In this document: positions 40,871 through 54,664 of the stretch, piece by piece
How the letters are laid out: the number at the start of each line of letters is the position of its first letter
How positions within the stretch are numbered: the first letter of the stretch is position 1
From: Acanthopleura granulata
Lineage: Eukaryota; Mollusca; Polyplacophora; Chitonida; Chitonidae
DNA: 64,000 nucleotides
Reading direction: 5' to 3'
NCBI GenBank assembly: GCA_016165875.1
Contig: JABBOT010000002.1
Span: forward strand, 1,203,540-1,267,539
Translations under genes and position numbers: made by a program
The notes under the pieces: generated by a model
What the model was told of the DNA's origin: nothing
Seen by the model: the letters and a program-made list of their open reading frames with translations, nothing else
Database searches by the model: none

Positions 40871-43499
40871 TGTCAGTTCTGAACTGAACTGGGCAGGCCG
40901 TCCTGAAAATCATCTTTTGCTTCAATTGTCTCACACATCACACCCATGATCAGTTGTATTTGGATAACATGGGAAGTACTAAACAGGTGTTTTACTTCGT
41001 GCTGTCAGTCCGTCAAGAACGATTCATCAGTAAATCACCAAAGGTCGGCGATTATGAGATGAGGTGTTTTGGGGAATTTGGGGGCATTATTCTTGGGTAA
41101 AATTTCTTGGGTATGAAAGGAGACAAGAATAAAACCAAACACCAATTGTATATGTATGCATACGGGTGCATCGAACCGGCGCAGCACACATGATCATGTC
41201 TGAAAGCATAAGAAAATATAACTAGATAAGGTTTCTGACAAAAAAAGATAAAGGACTGCACAAATAAAAATTATCACTAAAACATGTATGGCCATTGCTT
41301 AATGGAATGTTCACTGGTTAAGTATTTACTTTCATCTGTATGATGAAGATATTTTTTTACAGAAATGATTGCCAGGTACAGGGGAAAGGGGGTCTTCCCT
41401 TCAATTTAGCAGTGTATAGGGAATTAATTCGGCTTCAGTTTTCATTGAATGTGGACAACCGTGACAAGCTACTAGGTCATTACGGATTTATTAAATTGTT
41501 AACATTTAAACAGAGTACATCTCCCTTTTATGGGCATTCATACAACCCACCGTTAAGTTGGTTATGTTGTTCGGACATACCGCCACAAAACACTTGCAAT
41601 AACAAATCATCTGCTTTTATTGTCACTCGCTGTGGTTAATACGATGAATTAAAATGGGTCATTATCTGAGAACTGTGGCCCATTAAATTTTGTTTCATTA
41701 CCAAACACTCACGTCTAAATTATTCAAAACTGATTTATTATCGATTTTCAACAAATATTCACTACAGGGGACTGATGAGATCTTTTGCAGTTTGCGAAGC
41801 CGATTTGGCCTGGGTCATGTTTAGATGAGAACATGTCATATTATCATGATCTAAGATTAATGTGTCGAAACAAAATAAGGCAATGGTGGACAGACTCTTA
41901 AAAGGTTCCAAATCACATGGTTTTCTGTTACAACGCTGCACTGCTTGAGTAGGCCTGCAATCTAAGTGTTTTATATGCACATATATGCAGAGAGTGTGAC
42001 GTACATACAATAGATAAAGGAACCAAATGACACATAGCTGTGGATTGTCCCCATTGGAGGCATAGAAGCAATGTTTTTGAACTGAGTCGAGAAACATTGG
42101 TCTTAACTTAGTACACAAACACATGCGAAATACTCTTTTATGTGCAAGAAGTGTTGACGGTAAGAAAATAAAGACAAGCACAGAATTAGATCAAGGCCCT
42201 CGTTGGTTGACATAACGAGTGTTAAGGGTTTGCAAATTCCAGTTGGTCATTTTTAATTAAGGTGTTGTTACGTAACTAGAGCTCAGGGCATACACCTATT
42301 TACATCACCTGCCTTTAAGTCAATAATTCTATTAGCATATCTGACAAGCAGAGTTAATTTTATGGCCACATCAATTACCTGAGCAGGCAGTTATGAAAAT
42401 TACCGACCACGTTATGATAAATGGCGGGTCATCAACCAAATATGGAACTATGGTTTTCAATCAGATCCGACTGACTGACGGAGAACCCAATCAGCCTACA
42501 GGTGAAATCTTTAAATAAGAGCTTCCTGCATATGGAGTTTGTGAATTAGTAACATGTATGTGGATGGAATACCTTGAGGAGAGAGTAACCACTTACCATA
42601 TAAGGGTAGGTAGCCTTATCCACATACTCAGGCGTCCCATTATGGCATTGGCCACTCCTGTGCATTACGTTTGAATAGAAAAAGAACCTCTTCACTTCCC
42701 GGTATTATGTGTTCTTAAAAATGACATCTCCAGTAAGAAACAAACCAATTTAAAATGTCAGCATAGATTGTCATAAATGTTTTGCGTAATGTTTTGGGTT
42801 CAGATTGCAGGATCCAGTCATCCAGTTTATCGTAGAATTCCACCGTGCTCCCGTCGCATTATCTATGGCATATCTCAATGCCCATTTGCGATGAGACTCA
42901 GGAAATGGTCATTGATCGGAGATCAGCGGAATATTCCCACGTCAGCTGTAACTTAGTTCTAGGATTTGTCAGCTACGTGTTTAATGGAAATGGCCAAACA
43001 GATTTTTGTTGTAATTAAAGCTGGTCAGGTGTTACAAGGAGTTTAGAATCCGGATTGTAAAATGGCTTAAATCTGGAAAGAACTATTATCCTACAAAATC
43101 TGCAACAGTTATGGTAAAACCTTCAAAAGATTTATCGTTCCGGGGTAAAATTCCCCAAAGCACCCCATCTCAATCTGTTAGAAAACACTACGGCCAATAA
43201 TCCTATTTTGTGTGACCCCAAAGGACTTTCTCTGACAGACGTATGGAGCGAGTACATTCGTGTAGAAAGTAAATTATTGAAGGTATAAATTTCTATGTCA
43301 TTCCTAATTCCTGCTTCATCTGTGTTGGAATCAGAACACATTACTAGGAGCTTTTTAAACACAATTACTTCTTTATGGAATCAGTCTTTCCGTTACTGTT
43401 CTATCCCATTAATAATATAACTCAGAGTGAATCATATGTGTTCTACCGGATTTCGTCATGTTTCGCCTCATATATCACCATGTAAACAATTCGCCCGGT
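40871..43499. other. Spacer between the duplication copies, no gene seen
   Basis: Frames at 41340-41639 (+) and 41762-42181 (-) are open for 100-140 codons but show no domain or splice context. 43130-43362 (-) may belong to the end of the neighbouring LINE. Confidence 0.4.
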
Positions 43500-45484
43500 T
43501 TTGTCAGATGCTAGTATTTGCCTGATGCCAAAAACCTTGAATTCATCGAGAGAACTGCGCTACTTTAACATTCTACATGTTTTTGTTATAAAAAGTTTTA
43601 ACCCATTTCCTCATTAACATCCCGAAGTTAAAAGTCTCAAGAACACTTTCTAAGAATATCCAAGGTATTGAATGAAAGGCTTTTTCGAACTCGATAAGTA
43701 CCAATAAACCAGGGATATCTTCTTCCTTACAAACTAACATTATATCATAAATTAACCTTATATTTTCTCCAATATAACGTCCTTGAACGAAGCCCTTCTG
43801 GTCTTCACCAATTAACTTGTCCCAAACAATTTTGATTCTGTTTCAGACACATGCAGAGGTTAACTTGTAAACGACATTCAACAATATTATAGGTCTCAAA
43901 CTTTTCAAAAAGCAAAGGTTTTTCCCTGGTTTTGGTAAACAGGTTATTATTCCTTGCAGATGGGTTATGGAAAACTCACCTTTTATATAACCTCCAAATA
44001 TAGACCGTAGAACAAATGGAACGATCTCTTTCCAGAAAAATTTGCAAAATGCTGCCGGAAAACCATCTATTCCTGGGCTTTTTTCATTTTTCATATTCTT
44101 AAGAGCATCTGTTAATTCACCGAATCTAATCACTCCCTCTAACTTTGACGAATCCGCCTCAGTTAATATTTCAAATTCATGGTTTGTTAGTTCAGCTTTT
44201 ATTTCTTGTTTATTCATTTTATCATCGCCTTTACGATATAAATTTCTATAATATTTTATTTCTTCATTCAATATTCTGTTTACTGTCGAAAATATTTTCT
44301 CCAGAACCCAATGCTAGTTTCGCCAATACTTTATTTACATAATTTCTTCTTTCTAAACCGAGAAAATATTTTGTTGGTTTTTCTCCTTTATTCGTCCAGA
44401 GGGCTCTAGCTCGAACAGTAATATCGTGCATCCATTCTTTTCTAAGTTTTTCCAGAGCAAGGTTTCTTTCGCTTTAGTCCGAGAGAACGGCATTTTCTAA
44501 TTTCCTAAAGTTAACACCTACATATTTTTTCAATGTATCAATTTCCTTTTCTAACTTTTTCTATTTTATTCTTTCCTTCTCCTTGATGCATATTTTATTG
44601 TTGCCCCTCTCAATTTCATAAGCAAAGTTTCCAAAAGAGTACCTCATCTATATCAAACTGAACCAACAATCTGTTTAAATTAAACAGCTCATTTCTGCCA
44701 TACGTTCAAGAGGATTCATCTATAGTATAATGAAATTTTCTTTTTTATCGTGTCTATGTATTGTTTCCAACATCACCTCCCTCGATCTCCATTTATATAT
44801 TACACTTAATAGTACTGGCAGAGTGATATGTCCTATAACCAGGTTTAATGTCACTGTCCACTGTAATATCAAAAATATCAGGCGAAGAGAAAAGCAAACT
44901 AATCTTACTTGTTGTCTTGGATGTTTTCTACACCAAATAAATCGATGATCATGTTCGTGATTTACTCGCCAAACGTCTACATAGTTATGTCTACCCATTA
45001 AATTCAAAACAACTCCTAAAGCCTGGGGGTTGTTTTGTAATTTTGGTGATTTGATTCCGGGTCTAATATTAAATTCCAATCACTGCAAATAACAACCGAC
45101 TCGTTTTCAGGATCGAATATATTTTTCATCATATTACTATAAAATTTTGAGTCATCATTATTAGGTTCGTAAATATTTACTAATGTCAGTTTTGTCACAT
45201 GTATTGTTAAACTCATTATAAGATAATTTCCACATGGAACTTTAACAACATCATTTACCTGATAATGAAAATTATCTTTGAAAAGGATCGATACACCATG
45301 GGCGTTTGATCGAAATGAACTTGTCCAAGCGCCTTGGCCCTATTCCTCTCTAATCTTTGTCAGTATGTGCATCTTGCAAGCAAATAATAGAATACGTTTT
45401 TCTTTTAAGATAATAAATACATCCCGTCTTTTCTTTTTATCGGCCAATCCTTGACAATTCATAGACACAATATCTACACTTTTC
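43500..45484 (-). pseudogene. Non-LTR retrotransposon ORF2: endonuclease plus reverse transcriptase, 3'-truncated
   Basis: Minus strand from ATG at 45484 (M-K-S-V-D-I-V-S-M-N-C-Q-G-L). The endonuclease is readable with breaks: S-V-V-I-C-S-D-W-N-L-I-L-D-P at about 45110, and H-R-F-I-W-C-R-K at about 44950. The reverse transcriptase follows at 44271-43510: M-K-N-E-K-S-P-G-I-D-G-F-P, I-T-C-L-P-K-P-G-K, L-R-P-I-I-L-L-N-V-V-Y-K-L, G-F-V-Q-G-R-Y-I and F-E-K-A-F-H-S, where the family has D before F in the first catalytic Asp position and here Glu is seen. Stops and shifts occur throughout and the YxDD region was not found. The motif set fits Tx1/L1-like elements. It lies between the two copies of the large duplication. 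Confidence 0.85.
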
Positions 45485-46726
45485 ATTATAGTGTGCATGT
45501 AATTTTATCAAAACAAATCTGTACCTTCTGGGCTAAAGCGTATTTGGACATTTTTTTATGCAATATGCTACTTGTAGCTTTGCGGAATTGTACGGTGCCT
45601 TATCGTGGTAGACATTGGATTGATTCTCCAGAATTAAGTATGTGAAAGTGTACATTAGATAACATAAAGATACGAGCAAATACATTTCCGCAATAATATC
45701 AAGGAAACCCCCACACGAAATGTTGCAGCCTCGCCAGGTCCAATACATCTCTTGGTAATCTCAACAACTTTGCATATGAGATCAGTATTAGCATTGTATT
45801 GTAAAATACCGTGTATAATAATTTACGTGATATGATATATAAAGATATATAATTCACAATTTAACACTTATTTCCTGTTTTCTCGCAACAAATATTTGTA
45901 GTATCAAGTAATAATGATCATCTTCTCGTAAGTATTGTATATTTCTATAAAACAGTAGTACTTTTATTAGAATTCCCTCAAATTTCAAATTTCAAATTCA
46001 AAATTTTCAAATTTTCAGATTTTCGTCTCCTAGTCTGTGCACACGGGCCATAAAAAAAATCAATAAATAAAAATTATAAAAAACATTTTAAAAAAACAAC
46101 AACAACAAGCCCATCAGCATTGTATACATAAATGGAGATAATCTAAACCAGACTTTACCTCACAAAGCCTTTCATATCTTTCATAGCGTGTTTAGCCATC
46201 TAAAATATATATCTGGCTGTGAACAGCTCAAACCACTCTTACTTTCAGTATTATCAATATCTATAGCAGTTACCTTTCGTTAGTTTCTCTCAATTTTGTT
46301 CAGTGACTTGGAATTTGGCTGTTCGGTCAACGATATATTAGATAATCTTGTATACGTGTAAATACCACTGACCTTTTACAGTCTGAAAGTAGCTTTATCT
46401 AAATGTAAGGGATAACTTTTTGGATATCTATTTAATCTGTGATTGTCATCTATTTCAATAGAACCATATATTAGATATATTGATGCCTTTCATTATTACA
46501 GCAAAGAGTTAATAGTGCATGATTTTTGTCTGTGAGCCAATTTGATTTCATTTTATTGCCAAACAGATTATTCACTATTAATATGTATGTATTACTGATC
46601 CTAGTGGAACCGTTGTCTGCAAAGGTGTCAATAAATTGTGTGATCTGGAATAGCCCTTCAGTCACATGTGGTATTTGGTTATTTTATTGAACTGAACATA
46701 AAAATTGTTCATGTATATGATGAAGA
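45485..46726. other. Very AT-rich, no gene seen
   Basis: Includes low-complexity 'ttcaaatttcaaattcaaaattttc' at about 45985 and A-rich DNA at 46050-46110. Confidence 0.45.
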
Positions 46727-46950
46727 ATTGGTATCCGGTGAAAGAAGAAAAATCATCGTGTATAAATCCTCGTAACCCAAGGGGAATACCCCCTTATTTT
46801 GGCGAATTGTTTCGGGACTAATGTTTTTCTTTCTTTTCTTTTTTTTAATTTATTTCGACTCATTTATGATCTTTGCTGACTGAATCATGGCATGTACGGC
46901 AGTTAAACAAGCCGTGTCAGAAGAAACTTTGGCCATTACAGGATATTTGG
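46727..46950. repeat. Repeat shared with 20383-20470 and 21705-21825
   Basis: Both pieces that are 1.2 kb apart near 21 kb are adjacent here, separated only by a T/C-rich stretch. This is probably the more intact copy of an unidentified interspersed repeat. Confidence 0.6.
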
Positions 46951-47087
46951 CTCTTATTTAAGCGGTTTATTTGGTGTAATCTGCTCAAAGGAAAACCTTT
47001 GTAACATTCTTAAGCCCGATTTTATCTTTATCAGTGGCATGATTACAGACCAGACAGCAATCAATTCACCGTCACCCGATCCGATGT

Positions 47088-48345
47088 GATCAGATAATGA
47101 TCCCTGCCCTCTAGTAAATGAAAGCGGGAATAGTGCAAAGGTTTCCCCTTGACCAAGACACCGTCCGTTCCCTTCAATCAACACACCATGGCCGTCATTG
47201 TGTATGTTGTGAAGAGTGCAAACTGTATCTCAGTTGTGGGGACCGAAGCTGCTGAGCCATTCTTTGGGTAATGTCACGTGCGGCTGACAGTCATATCGGA
47301 CATTTTCTCTAACAGACGAAGAAGCATTCTTTCAGTGAACATCTCTGATTGAAATATTTACAATAGCAAATCCATACAAGGTCAAAGGTTTGTTCGATGA
47401 AGAAAGTCGTATTCTGCCAGGCCAGCATACATGCTACATATATATCTTATTAAGAAAATAGTTCTACATAAAAGGTTGCACTTAATGTACAAAATCTCAT
47501 CCGAAATATTTTGAAGCGTATATCATGACAAAGACACAAATATCCATCCAATGAAACCAAATTATCTCATGCCCGTAAGTTCGCTTCCGGCTATAGAATT
47601 CATCAAGTACAACTGCTGTGTAACGCTGCCACTCACAACTTGACAAAGTTTCTAAGCTATTGCCCCAGTCGCTTTTTGGATTGAAATACATAGTTTTGGG
47701 CAGAAAAAAAACAACGTAAAGACAGGCATTCTGTGACTTTTTTTTGCAAAGATTTTGTGAGAATTCACCACAAGATAAAGTTTCCAAAGTAAGTCACAAT
47801 CGAACAAAAAACTCAGAAAGATATAACTTGAGTTCATTCCTGAATATCGCCAGTCCATCATCAAAGATGTCATCGAGGCAGAATCCATTTTCAATGAACC
47901 TTTCTACGTACCCCAGCTGTTATAGCTGTCTGTTAACCTCATCTTTAACAACGTCGTTCATCCGTTTTGTGTCAGTGGCCCAGATAAATCATTGATTAAC
48001 TGAAGACCCCACCCGGGAACCTCATCTCGATGCCTCGAGACTGATACAGCAGGTGTAATTCCTGGGCCTGACGACAATCATTTCACTGGAACATTCTTCA
48101 TAATGCTGCCTCGTCCGTCGAATTACGCAGGCATATTTTTCGCTACATGAGACCTAGGGCGCTTGTTTTTTTCTTCTTCTTGATAATCAAGTTATGATCA
48201 ATGAGCTCATGTAGAATATTTCCCCGGCAGTTTTCCTTGCAAAACCTTAAACTTAATCAGTCCTCCAAATGTCTAATGATTTTGGCCCAAGCGTTAAAGA
48301 AAGAACTTTCCTAGGAGCAGTGCTATTTAATGAAAGGAAACCTGT
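47088..48345 (+). repeat. Large duplication copy B, block 1
   Basis: Partner of 33242-34600. The vestigial coding stretch is at about 47845-48145 and is broken by stops. Confidence 0.85.
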
Positions 48346-48420
48346 GGGTACCATATAGAGATAAAATGTATTCCATCTTATTTGAGAATGGTATACATGT
48401 ATTATAATATAAAACACTAC

Positions 48421-48515
48421 AGCGCAGAGAGTAAAACCAGAGCAGCGACGAGAGTGTGATAGTCGGGAAAGGTTCACACCTTACCGGTGAAATCCGGCCT
48501 CTTGTCAGTTTACGT
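48421..48515 (+). repeat. Dispersed 95-bp repeat, copy 1
   Basis: 'gtaaaaccagagcagcga..gagtgtgatagtcgg.aaaggttcacac' and 'ggtgaaatccggcctcttgtca' recur at 52491-52586 and, weaker, at 61735-61823. Confidence 0.75.
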
Positions 48516-48550
48516 AATGACGTACACCTAGAATGTGTACATTCTAAATA

Positions 48551-48798
48551 TGTGGAGTGGCCGAGGTGATTAGCAGCGTAATGACGCCACCAATGCGGTC
48601 GTGTGAGTTCAAGTCCAGCCCATGCTGGCTTCCTCTCCGCTCGTATGCGGGAAGGTCTGTCAGCAACCTGCGGATGGTCGTGGGTTTCCCCGGGCACAGC
48701 CCGGATTCCTCCTATAATAATGCTGGCCGTCGTCGCATAAGTGAAACATTCTTGAGTGCGGCGTAAAACACCAATCAAATGAATAAATGAGATAAACA
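48551..48798 (+). mobile_element. SINE, nearly full length
   Basis: Head ('gtggccgaggtgattagcagcgtaatgacg'), B-box region ('gtgtgagttcaagtccagcc'), central domain and tail ('acaccaatcaaatgaataaatga'). It sits in copy B of the duplication only. Confidence 0.9.
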
Positions 48799-49424
48799 TA
48801 GAGGAGTGACAGGGCTGTTGGTGGATTTTTCTACAGCGCCGCACTCACAGCATCATGTTCTCTCTCAACCAATATGTTTGGGTTGGAAACTCTAGACCAG
48901 TGCGGATGAGAGCTGGAATCCCTTGACAGATGTGGTTATGGGTTCGAGTTTCTTGAGAGATGTGGTTAAGAATCGAATCGTTGAAAAATGGAGCTGAATG
49001 CTTGAACTCTTTGAAACATGTGGTGAATGGCTCAAACATGACCAATGTGGTTAAGAGCTCCAATTCATCGACCGATGTGATTGAGTGCTCGTATTAAATT
49101 CGCATAAAGGTGCATGAAGGACACCATTAATAGCGAGCATATAGCTTACTACGGCTATTGGTTTGAAGTGTGCACTTTTTTGAATAACAATTAGCACTAA
49201 GACTGCGGAATGAAGGAGAAAAATAATATAAAGCCTGCAAATATTGTGAGTCCGAGTCGTTCGAGTCGTACAAAAAGCCCACTGTACATTCGTAGAAAAT
49301 AATTGCTGAATTACATTTATTCGTTCTCTCTCCACTACATAAACTTGCATGGCCATCAAAGTTTAACTGAAATATCCCTGAGTATTCAACTCACATCGAC
49401 GAATTAAAACACCCAATATATCAA
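48799..49424. other. No gene seen; short degenerate repeats
   Basis: 48890-49085 holds loose repeats of 'gatgtggttaagagctc.aat' with a period near 30 bp. No gene. Confidence 0.4.
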
Positions 49425-50125
49425 TGTATGACCTTCTAAATGCACCTGGTCTGAACTTAACGCGGACAAACCTGCATACCTTGGGACATTATTTATTCCG
49501 CACCCAATTAAGATACAAACAAGCACCCTAAATAACTAATATATGAGGAAATTGTGTTGTCTTTCGACCAGCCTCTGGTTACAATGTTAAATATGGAAAT
49601 GCTTAAAAATATAACTGAAGATGAAAAATAAGACTGATATTCACCAGCATTCCGAACAAATATTACATGTAGTATTATATACCAATCACAATGTAATATT
49701 ATGGTATTCAAATGACGCTATTTTCAGCCGTTTCAGGTAACGTAAAATTTCGCGTCATTCAGAACTAGTTACGCCTCCCTACCCAAAACCAAGGCCTACT
49801 ACTTTAACGGTTGGAAGTCATCATATTATGAGCGTCGACCAAACCTGTATGTAGTGAGTCTGAGGCACGCGTCAGGCAAAACCCAGTCTAACATGAACGT
49901 GGTGAATACCAGGTTCTCACATCAGTATCACTAATATGTCTTCCAAATGTCAATTAATCAATCAGAAGGTTTAGTGATACATGCTTCAAGAAAACATAGG
50001 AGTGTTTTGCAATAAATGTATGATGTTTTCTTGTCGTGATATATGTGACATATATCGAACATTTTCAGTGATATATGTGACACATATCGAACATTATCAG
50101 TGGTATTTGTGTGATTTAATTCTTT
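49425..50125 (+). repeat. Large duplication copy B, block 2
   Basis: Partner of 34880-35600. Contains the tandem duplication at 50037-50102. Confidence 0.7.
50037..50102. repeat. About 34-bp tandem duplication
   Basis: 'gtgatatatgtgacatatat' + 'cgaacattttca' is followed by 'gtgatatatgtgacacatat' + 'cgaacattatca'; two differences. Confidence 0.9.
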
Positions 50126-50572
50126 CAAAGTGGATCGCGTTGAATTTTTTCTAAGATGGACAAAAGTCTTGTACCAGAGGATTGTTAGCCTGTAGAATTA
50201 CACGAGTCGCGACGCGTTTTGTTCTACCTGGTGAATTTTGGCTCAAGGAAGGAATCTAACCTAAAGACTAGTAAAGGTCGTAATCGCTTGTTATCAGCTG
50301 TTAATCATGACACAATCATCCACAAGATTTACCTCTCGTTTCTGTTTTGTTTTGTTTTGTTTTTTCATTTATTATTACTTACCTGTACGCATATGGAAGG
50401 GAATATCGCTTCAGGATAATTTAATGTCCATGTACATTTATTTATTTTTCTGTCACGGTTAGGAACGTTTCTAACAGTTACGTCCCTTATTTCCGATCAA
50501 TTTATAATACCGGACGTGGATTCGCGGGGTGGAATGCACGGTGATCAAAGCATCCCACTAACGCTTCCGTTA

Positions 50573-50640
50573 CGAGGGTTCCTCGCAAAAACTTGCGCAA
50601 TAAGACTGAAAAACCAGACACGCTAACATAATATACTTTA
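50573..50640. repeat. 66-bp repeat, partner at 53247-53312
   Basis: 'gagggttcctcgcaaaaact' ... 'aagactgaaaaaccagacac' + 'gctaacataatatactt' is almost identical to 53247-53312, 2.7 kb away in the same orientation. Confidence 0.9.
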
Positions 50641-51620
50641 ACAAATAGTCCCTGATAGATTTTCTTCTTCAAAGAAAGGCCCTAGAGCGTGTGCTGACTC
50701 TAATTCCACGCCAAAACTTGCTGAACAAAACCCAAAAAACAGACACGAGAAAAGAAAAGAAAAAAAAAACTATTGCCTGCGTTCTGTGAAGAAAAGTGCT
50801 AGGGTGATTTCCATGCTGCCTGGCAAATGCGACTATAGGGTTCCGAGTTCTTAAATACATTCGGTAAGATGCCTTTTTATTTGATAAAAAATGGGCAGCA
50901 TCTTTATTTCTTTACTTTGAACAGAAATTACAGAAATCAATCTTATGGTCTGTCGGTAAAGGTCGTCTCAATGACCGTAAGGTGCCTGATGCGAACAAGC
51001 ATGGAAGTCGAGGGAATCAAGTTGAAATCGGCTGGCATTCCTGAGTATGGCCTAAAAAAGAAATCAAATGAAATAAACAAATAGATCCAAAGAAATTTTA
51101 CCTCCAGGAAAGACCATAACACATCACCTTCAGATAAAAGTGTTCTTGATTTGAGTTGCCTCATCCCCTACTTTTTCGTCGATTCGTTCTAGTGTGTTGA
51201 TTTCCATGAGCATGAAACTTTGATGTATTTCCTCTGATTCTAAATGTAGGCCTTTCCTTAGTGGAGTGTAATTCGGGTAGTAAGCCTACATCGCCCAAAC
51301 GATACAAACGGCAAGTTTAGATACTACTTAAATCTGAAATATACAACGTAATATCTTTCGACTATTTATTTCTATTTTTAACTAAAATTCTCTGAATCAC
51401 TAAATAAGACTAAGTAATAGATCAAAATGGAAAAATCATTAATTGTGATGAGAAAATGAAATTTGTTTTGCACAGAGACCAACACATAATAATCTTATGT
51501 TCTGGGCTGCATTGTAATAATATATTGACTACAGGATTAATTTTACATATATAAAAGCGCAAGCAAAGAGGTGTGGGGTTTTTCAAAAAAATGAAAATGA
51601 AAACGTTATAAACTGAGAAA
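50641..51620. other. No gene seen
   Basis: Short frames on both strands without support. Confidence 0.4.
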
Positions 51621-51626
51621 AGTACA

Positions 51627-51649
51627 TACATACATATATATATATATAT

Positions 51650-51723
<74 letters not shown>

Positions 51724-51732
51724 GTATATATG
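51627..51732. repeat. Compound microsatellite (TA)n(CATA)n(CA)n(TA)n
   Basis: 'catacatacatata..', (TA)n, 'cataca' repeats, a CA run of about 22 units, then (TA)n. The Cys/Val repeat frame on the minus strand is an artefact of it. Confidence 0.95.
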
Positions 51733-52490
51733 CTTTGTTGATCTAACATTATCTAACGGCAAAAATCAGGATGGCTTAATTTTTGTAACCAAATACCATA
51801 CGATTGAAACCCCTTTGACGTGACATGACCACGTACAAGTTTATGCCTACATGCTTTCACCTACTGAACTCTGTGGGAAGGCAGTAAGTCGCTATACCGG
51901 TACATGCTCTATTGTGAACTCCGTACCCTGTTGTCATTATCGGTAACATAGTCCACCTTCATTCCTAACGACGAACAGATCTACACGGTAAGCTCTGCTG
52001 AATTATTTCTGGATATCGCATCCCATGAATTTCTTCTGCATAGACCTGATGATATGGTTTGACACGCTTCTTATATTTTCTGGTTTTTGGAACCTTAATA
52101 CATGTTCATTCTACAAACCATATGGTGCCAGTCTATGTTGTAGAGATACAAAGAGCACTTAGCTAAGGTCTACTTATTCTCAATAAAACTGACCCCATGT
52201 CTTCCAGTTTTAATTCACGCCTGCTGGTGAGCTAAATACATGGGCATGCTTTGACATTTGTCCTGTACTTTTAAAAGGCACTTTCGTGCATTTGAGACAG
52301 ATGTGTTTATGACGCTTGCAAATATCCCATGCGTCATGTGGTTTTGGACAGGAAACACGTAAATAACCTGGCTCTAGACATTATGGTGCACATACGTCAT
52401 TTTGTTTTGTCACCGCGTGCGTCACACGACTTCGTGTTACACAACACCTAGTTTTTGCATGGCCGATCATATATATCAGAGTAAAAGACA
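51733..52490. other. No gene seen
   Basis: No supported feature. Confidence 0.4.
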
Positions 52491-52586
52491 ACGGCATTGA
52501 GGGTAAAACCAGAGCATCGATTACAGCGTGATACTTGGAAAATGGTCACACATAATCGGCGAAATCCGGCCTCTTGTCATTTTAAC
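52491..52586 (+). repeat. Dispersed 95-bp repeat, copy 2
   Basis: Ends 'ggcgaaatccggcctcttgtcat'; partner of 48421-48515. Confidence 0.75.
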
Positions 52587-53130
52587 TTAGTTCAGGGGGT
52601 TTTTTTAACTGTTCATCTGAATGCTTAGAAAGTGACAATTTCAGCACCCGCTATAGCCCCCTGGTTTAACTAGTATAGGCTTTAAAACTACAGTGATGTT
52701 AATAAACGATTTATTAGTCGTCACTTGTCTAGAATTACTCAAAGGCCATGCATTATATTTTATATTATGTACACTGATATGAAAACACAAACATCCACTG
52801 CTGCTGTTTAGAAGAGGAACTTGACACATTTGTTTTTTGTTCCCAGGGTAACTACGCAGTAAATATTTCAAGGACGTTGGATATCACAGATTTGATAGTG
52901 CGTCGGTTTGATGGACAATTTTATAGGTCAGGGTTTCCCCTCAAACTCTTGAAATTAGTGCTGTAGTCCAGTCACATCTGTCCTTCCCAGGGGATCCATG
53001 AACATATTATTGAGCCATTTCATTGTACATAGATTTTATACACGTAGAGACATGTAGGCCTATACGGTATAAATAAATTCAATATTTATTAATCCTCTTC
53101 TGTAATGCGTGATTTCCTGATTTTCAAGAA
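52587..53130. other. No gene seen
   Basis: No supported feature. Confidence 0.4.
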
Positions 53131-53392
53131 GAAATACAACAACAAAACCCTTTTATTTTTGGATATTGCTATTATAACCTGAAGGGCTAGTCTGACATTA
53201 CAATATTTTAACTTGGGCAAGTTTATGACATTTCCGATTTGCACAACGAGGGTTCATCGCAAAAACTTGCCAAGTAAGACTGAAAAACCAGACACGCTAA
53301 CATAATATACTTAAAAAAATACAACAACAAAACCCTTTTATTTTTGCATATTGCTATTATAACCTGAAGGGCTAGTCTGACATTGCAATATT
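53131..53392. repeat. 78-bp direct repeat pair enclosing a 66-bp repeat
   Basis: 'aaatacaacaacaaaaccct' ... 'aacctgaagggctagtctga' occurs at 53131-53209 and 53316-53392 with few changes. Between them, 53247-53312 repeats 50573-50640. The nesting suggests template switching or a composite insertion. Confidence 0.9.
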
Positions 53393-54059
53393 TATGCAGT
53401 TATGCCTTGAAATTTAAACCATATTTATTCACGGTAATATTCGCAGAAGAATTTATACGCACTGCAAGTGAGAAGGTTTCATTGATGATTAGCTAATAAT
53501 GGAACAGAAAAAATCCACAAACGTTTAAAACGTCACTGATGTAGAGGAATATGGCAGCCATGTCAGTAAAAACTGGTAACGCTGCATGGTGGCAGTTATC
53601 CGTAAAGGGAAGTACACAAGGGAAGCGGTAGGACAAACGACATCTGTACAGAAATCAATAGGTCTGTTTTGAAGGTAGATCTGTTGTATCTGTAGTTTAT
53701 ATACTTGTGTCTGTATGTGAACTAAATTTAGTTTTTGCGCCTTACGTGAAAGAGGGTTTAATTTAAAATCTTCAGGCCTGATCTCATATTTTCGATATAA
53801 ATGGAACTCCAATAAGGACTAGTTTTTTAATATAACTTGTTATCCACAGAGATGCAATCGCTCTCCGCGTTTTCAACCCAGTTAAAAAGTTACCAGTGAC
53901 TCTAAACATACTCAATAAAAGGCAATAAACATAGTTTAGGGTGTCCGATTTTCGTGTTCCTAATCATTATTCTAGAGTTTTAAACCATCCTGGACCCAAG
54001 ATTCTAAATCCAGTCTTAAACTGGCTAGTTTCATTTAATATAACTTTTTTGTTTTTCAA
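53393..54059. other. No gene seen
   Basis: No supported feature. Confidence 0.4.
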
Positions 54060-54475
54060 GCAAAGATACAGTCGACAAATCCTATCGGTGAGTTATAGCT
54101 GATGTGGACCCATTCCGTCAATCCCCGTCTTCAGTAAGGATATTCTCAGGATGTCTCGAAGTCTTCATCAAAAGACAACGTGACATAACAGCACGCGGCG
54201 ATCATAACACTCACCAATGAACATATCAGAAATATGACCAAAAATCCATCATGAAAACACAGAATAATTAAATATTCCATTTTATGATCACGTTCCTGAT
54301 CCTGTTACAGCAGATCTCTTACTGATCATGCAGTTGTGTGGTTTTAAGGGAATTTAAATTTAAGGCAATATTCTACCTCAAATGATCTCAGAAGGATGGA
54401 AAGGATTTCCGCAGCAAATGGATTTGCTAAGCCGAACGCCTGCGGTTTATTTTTTGCCAATCTGTCAAGAGAAAT
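54060..54475 (+). repeat. Large duplication copy B, block 3
   Basis: Partner of 36840-37290. Confidence 0.7.
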
Positions 54476-54664
54476 GTATCTATTAGATACATTTTAAAAG
54501 TCCCCATTTTCCTCGAGAACTACGGTTTATTGGCTTGAAGGATCGCTCCCATTCAGATGTCCTTCATCGATTTCCATTTCAAACAAACAATTGTATATCT
54601 ATAAACAGATTACAGATAATAATGCCAAATTAAGATTTATCAGTCACAGGGTCCTATTATTATT

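Noticed and set aside
41762..42181. 139-codon minus-strand frame
   Set aside because: No domain, splice context or match in the other duplication copy.
51422..51709. Frame coding poly(Cys-Val)
   Set aside because: Direct translation of the CA/TA microsatellite.
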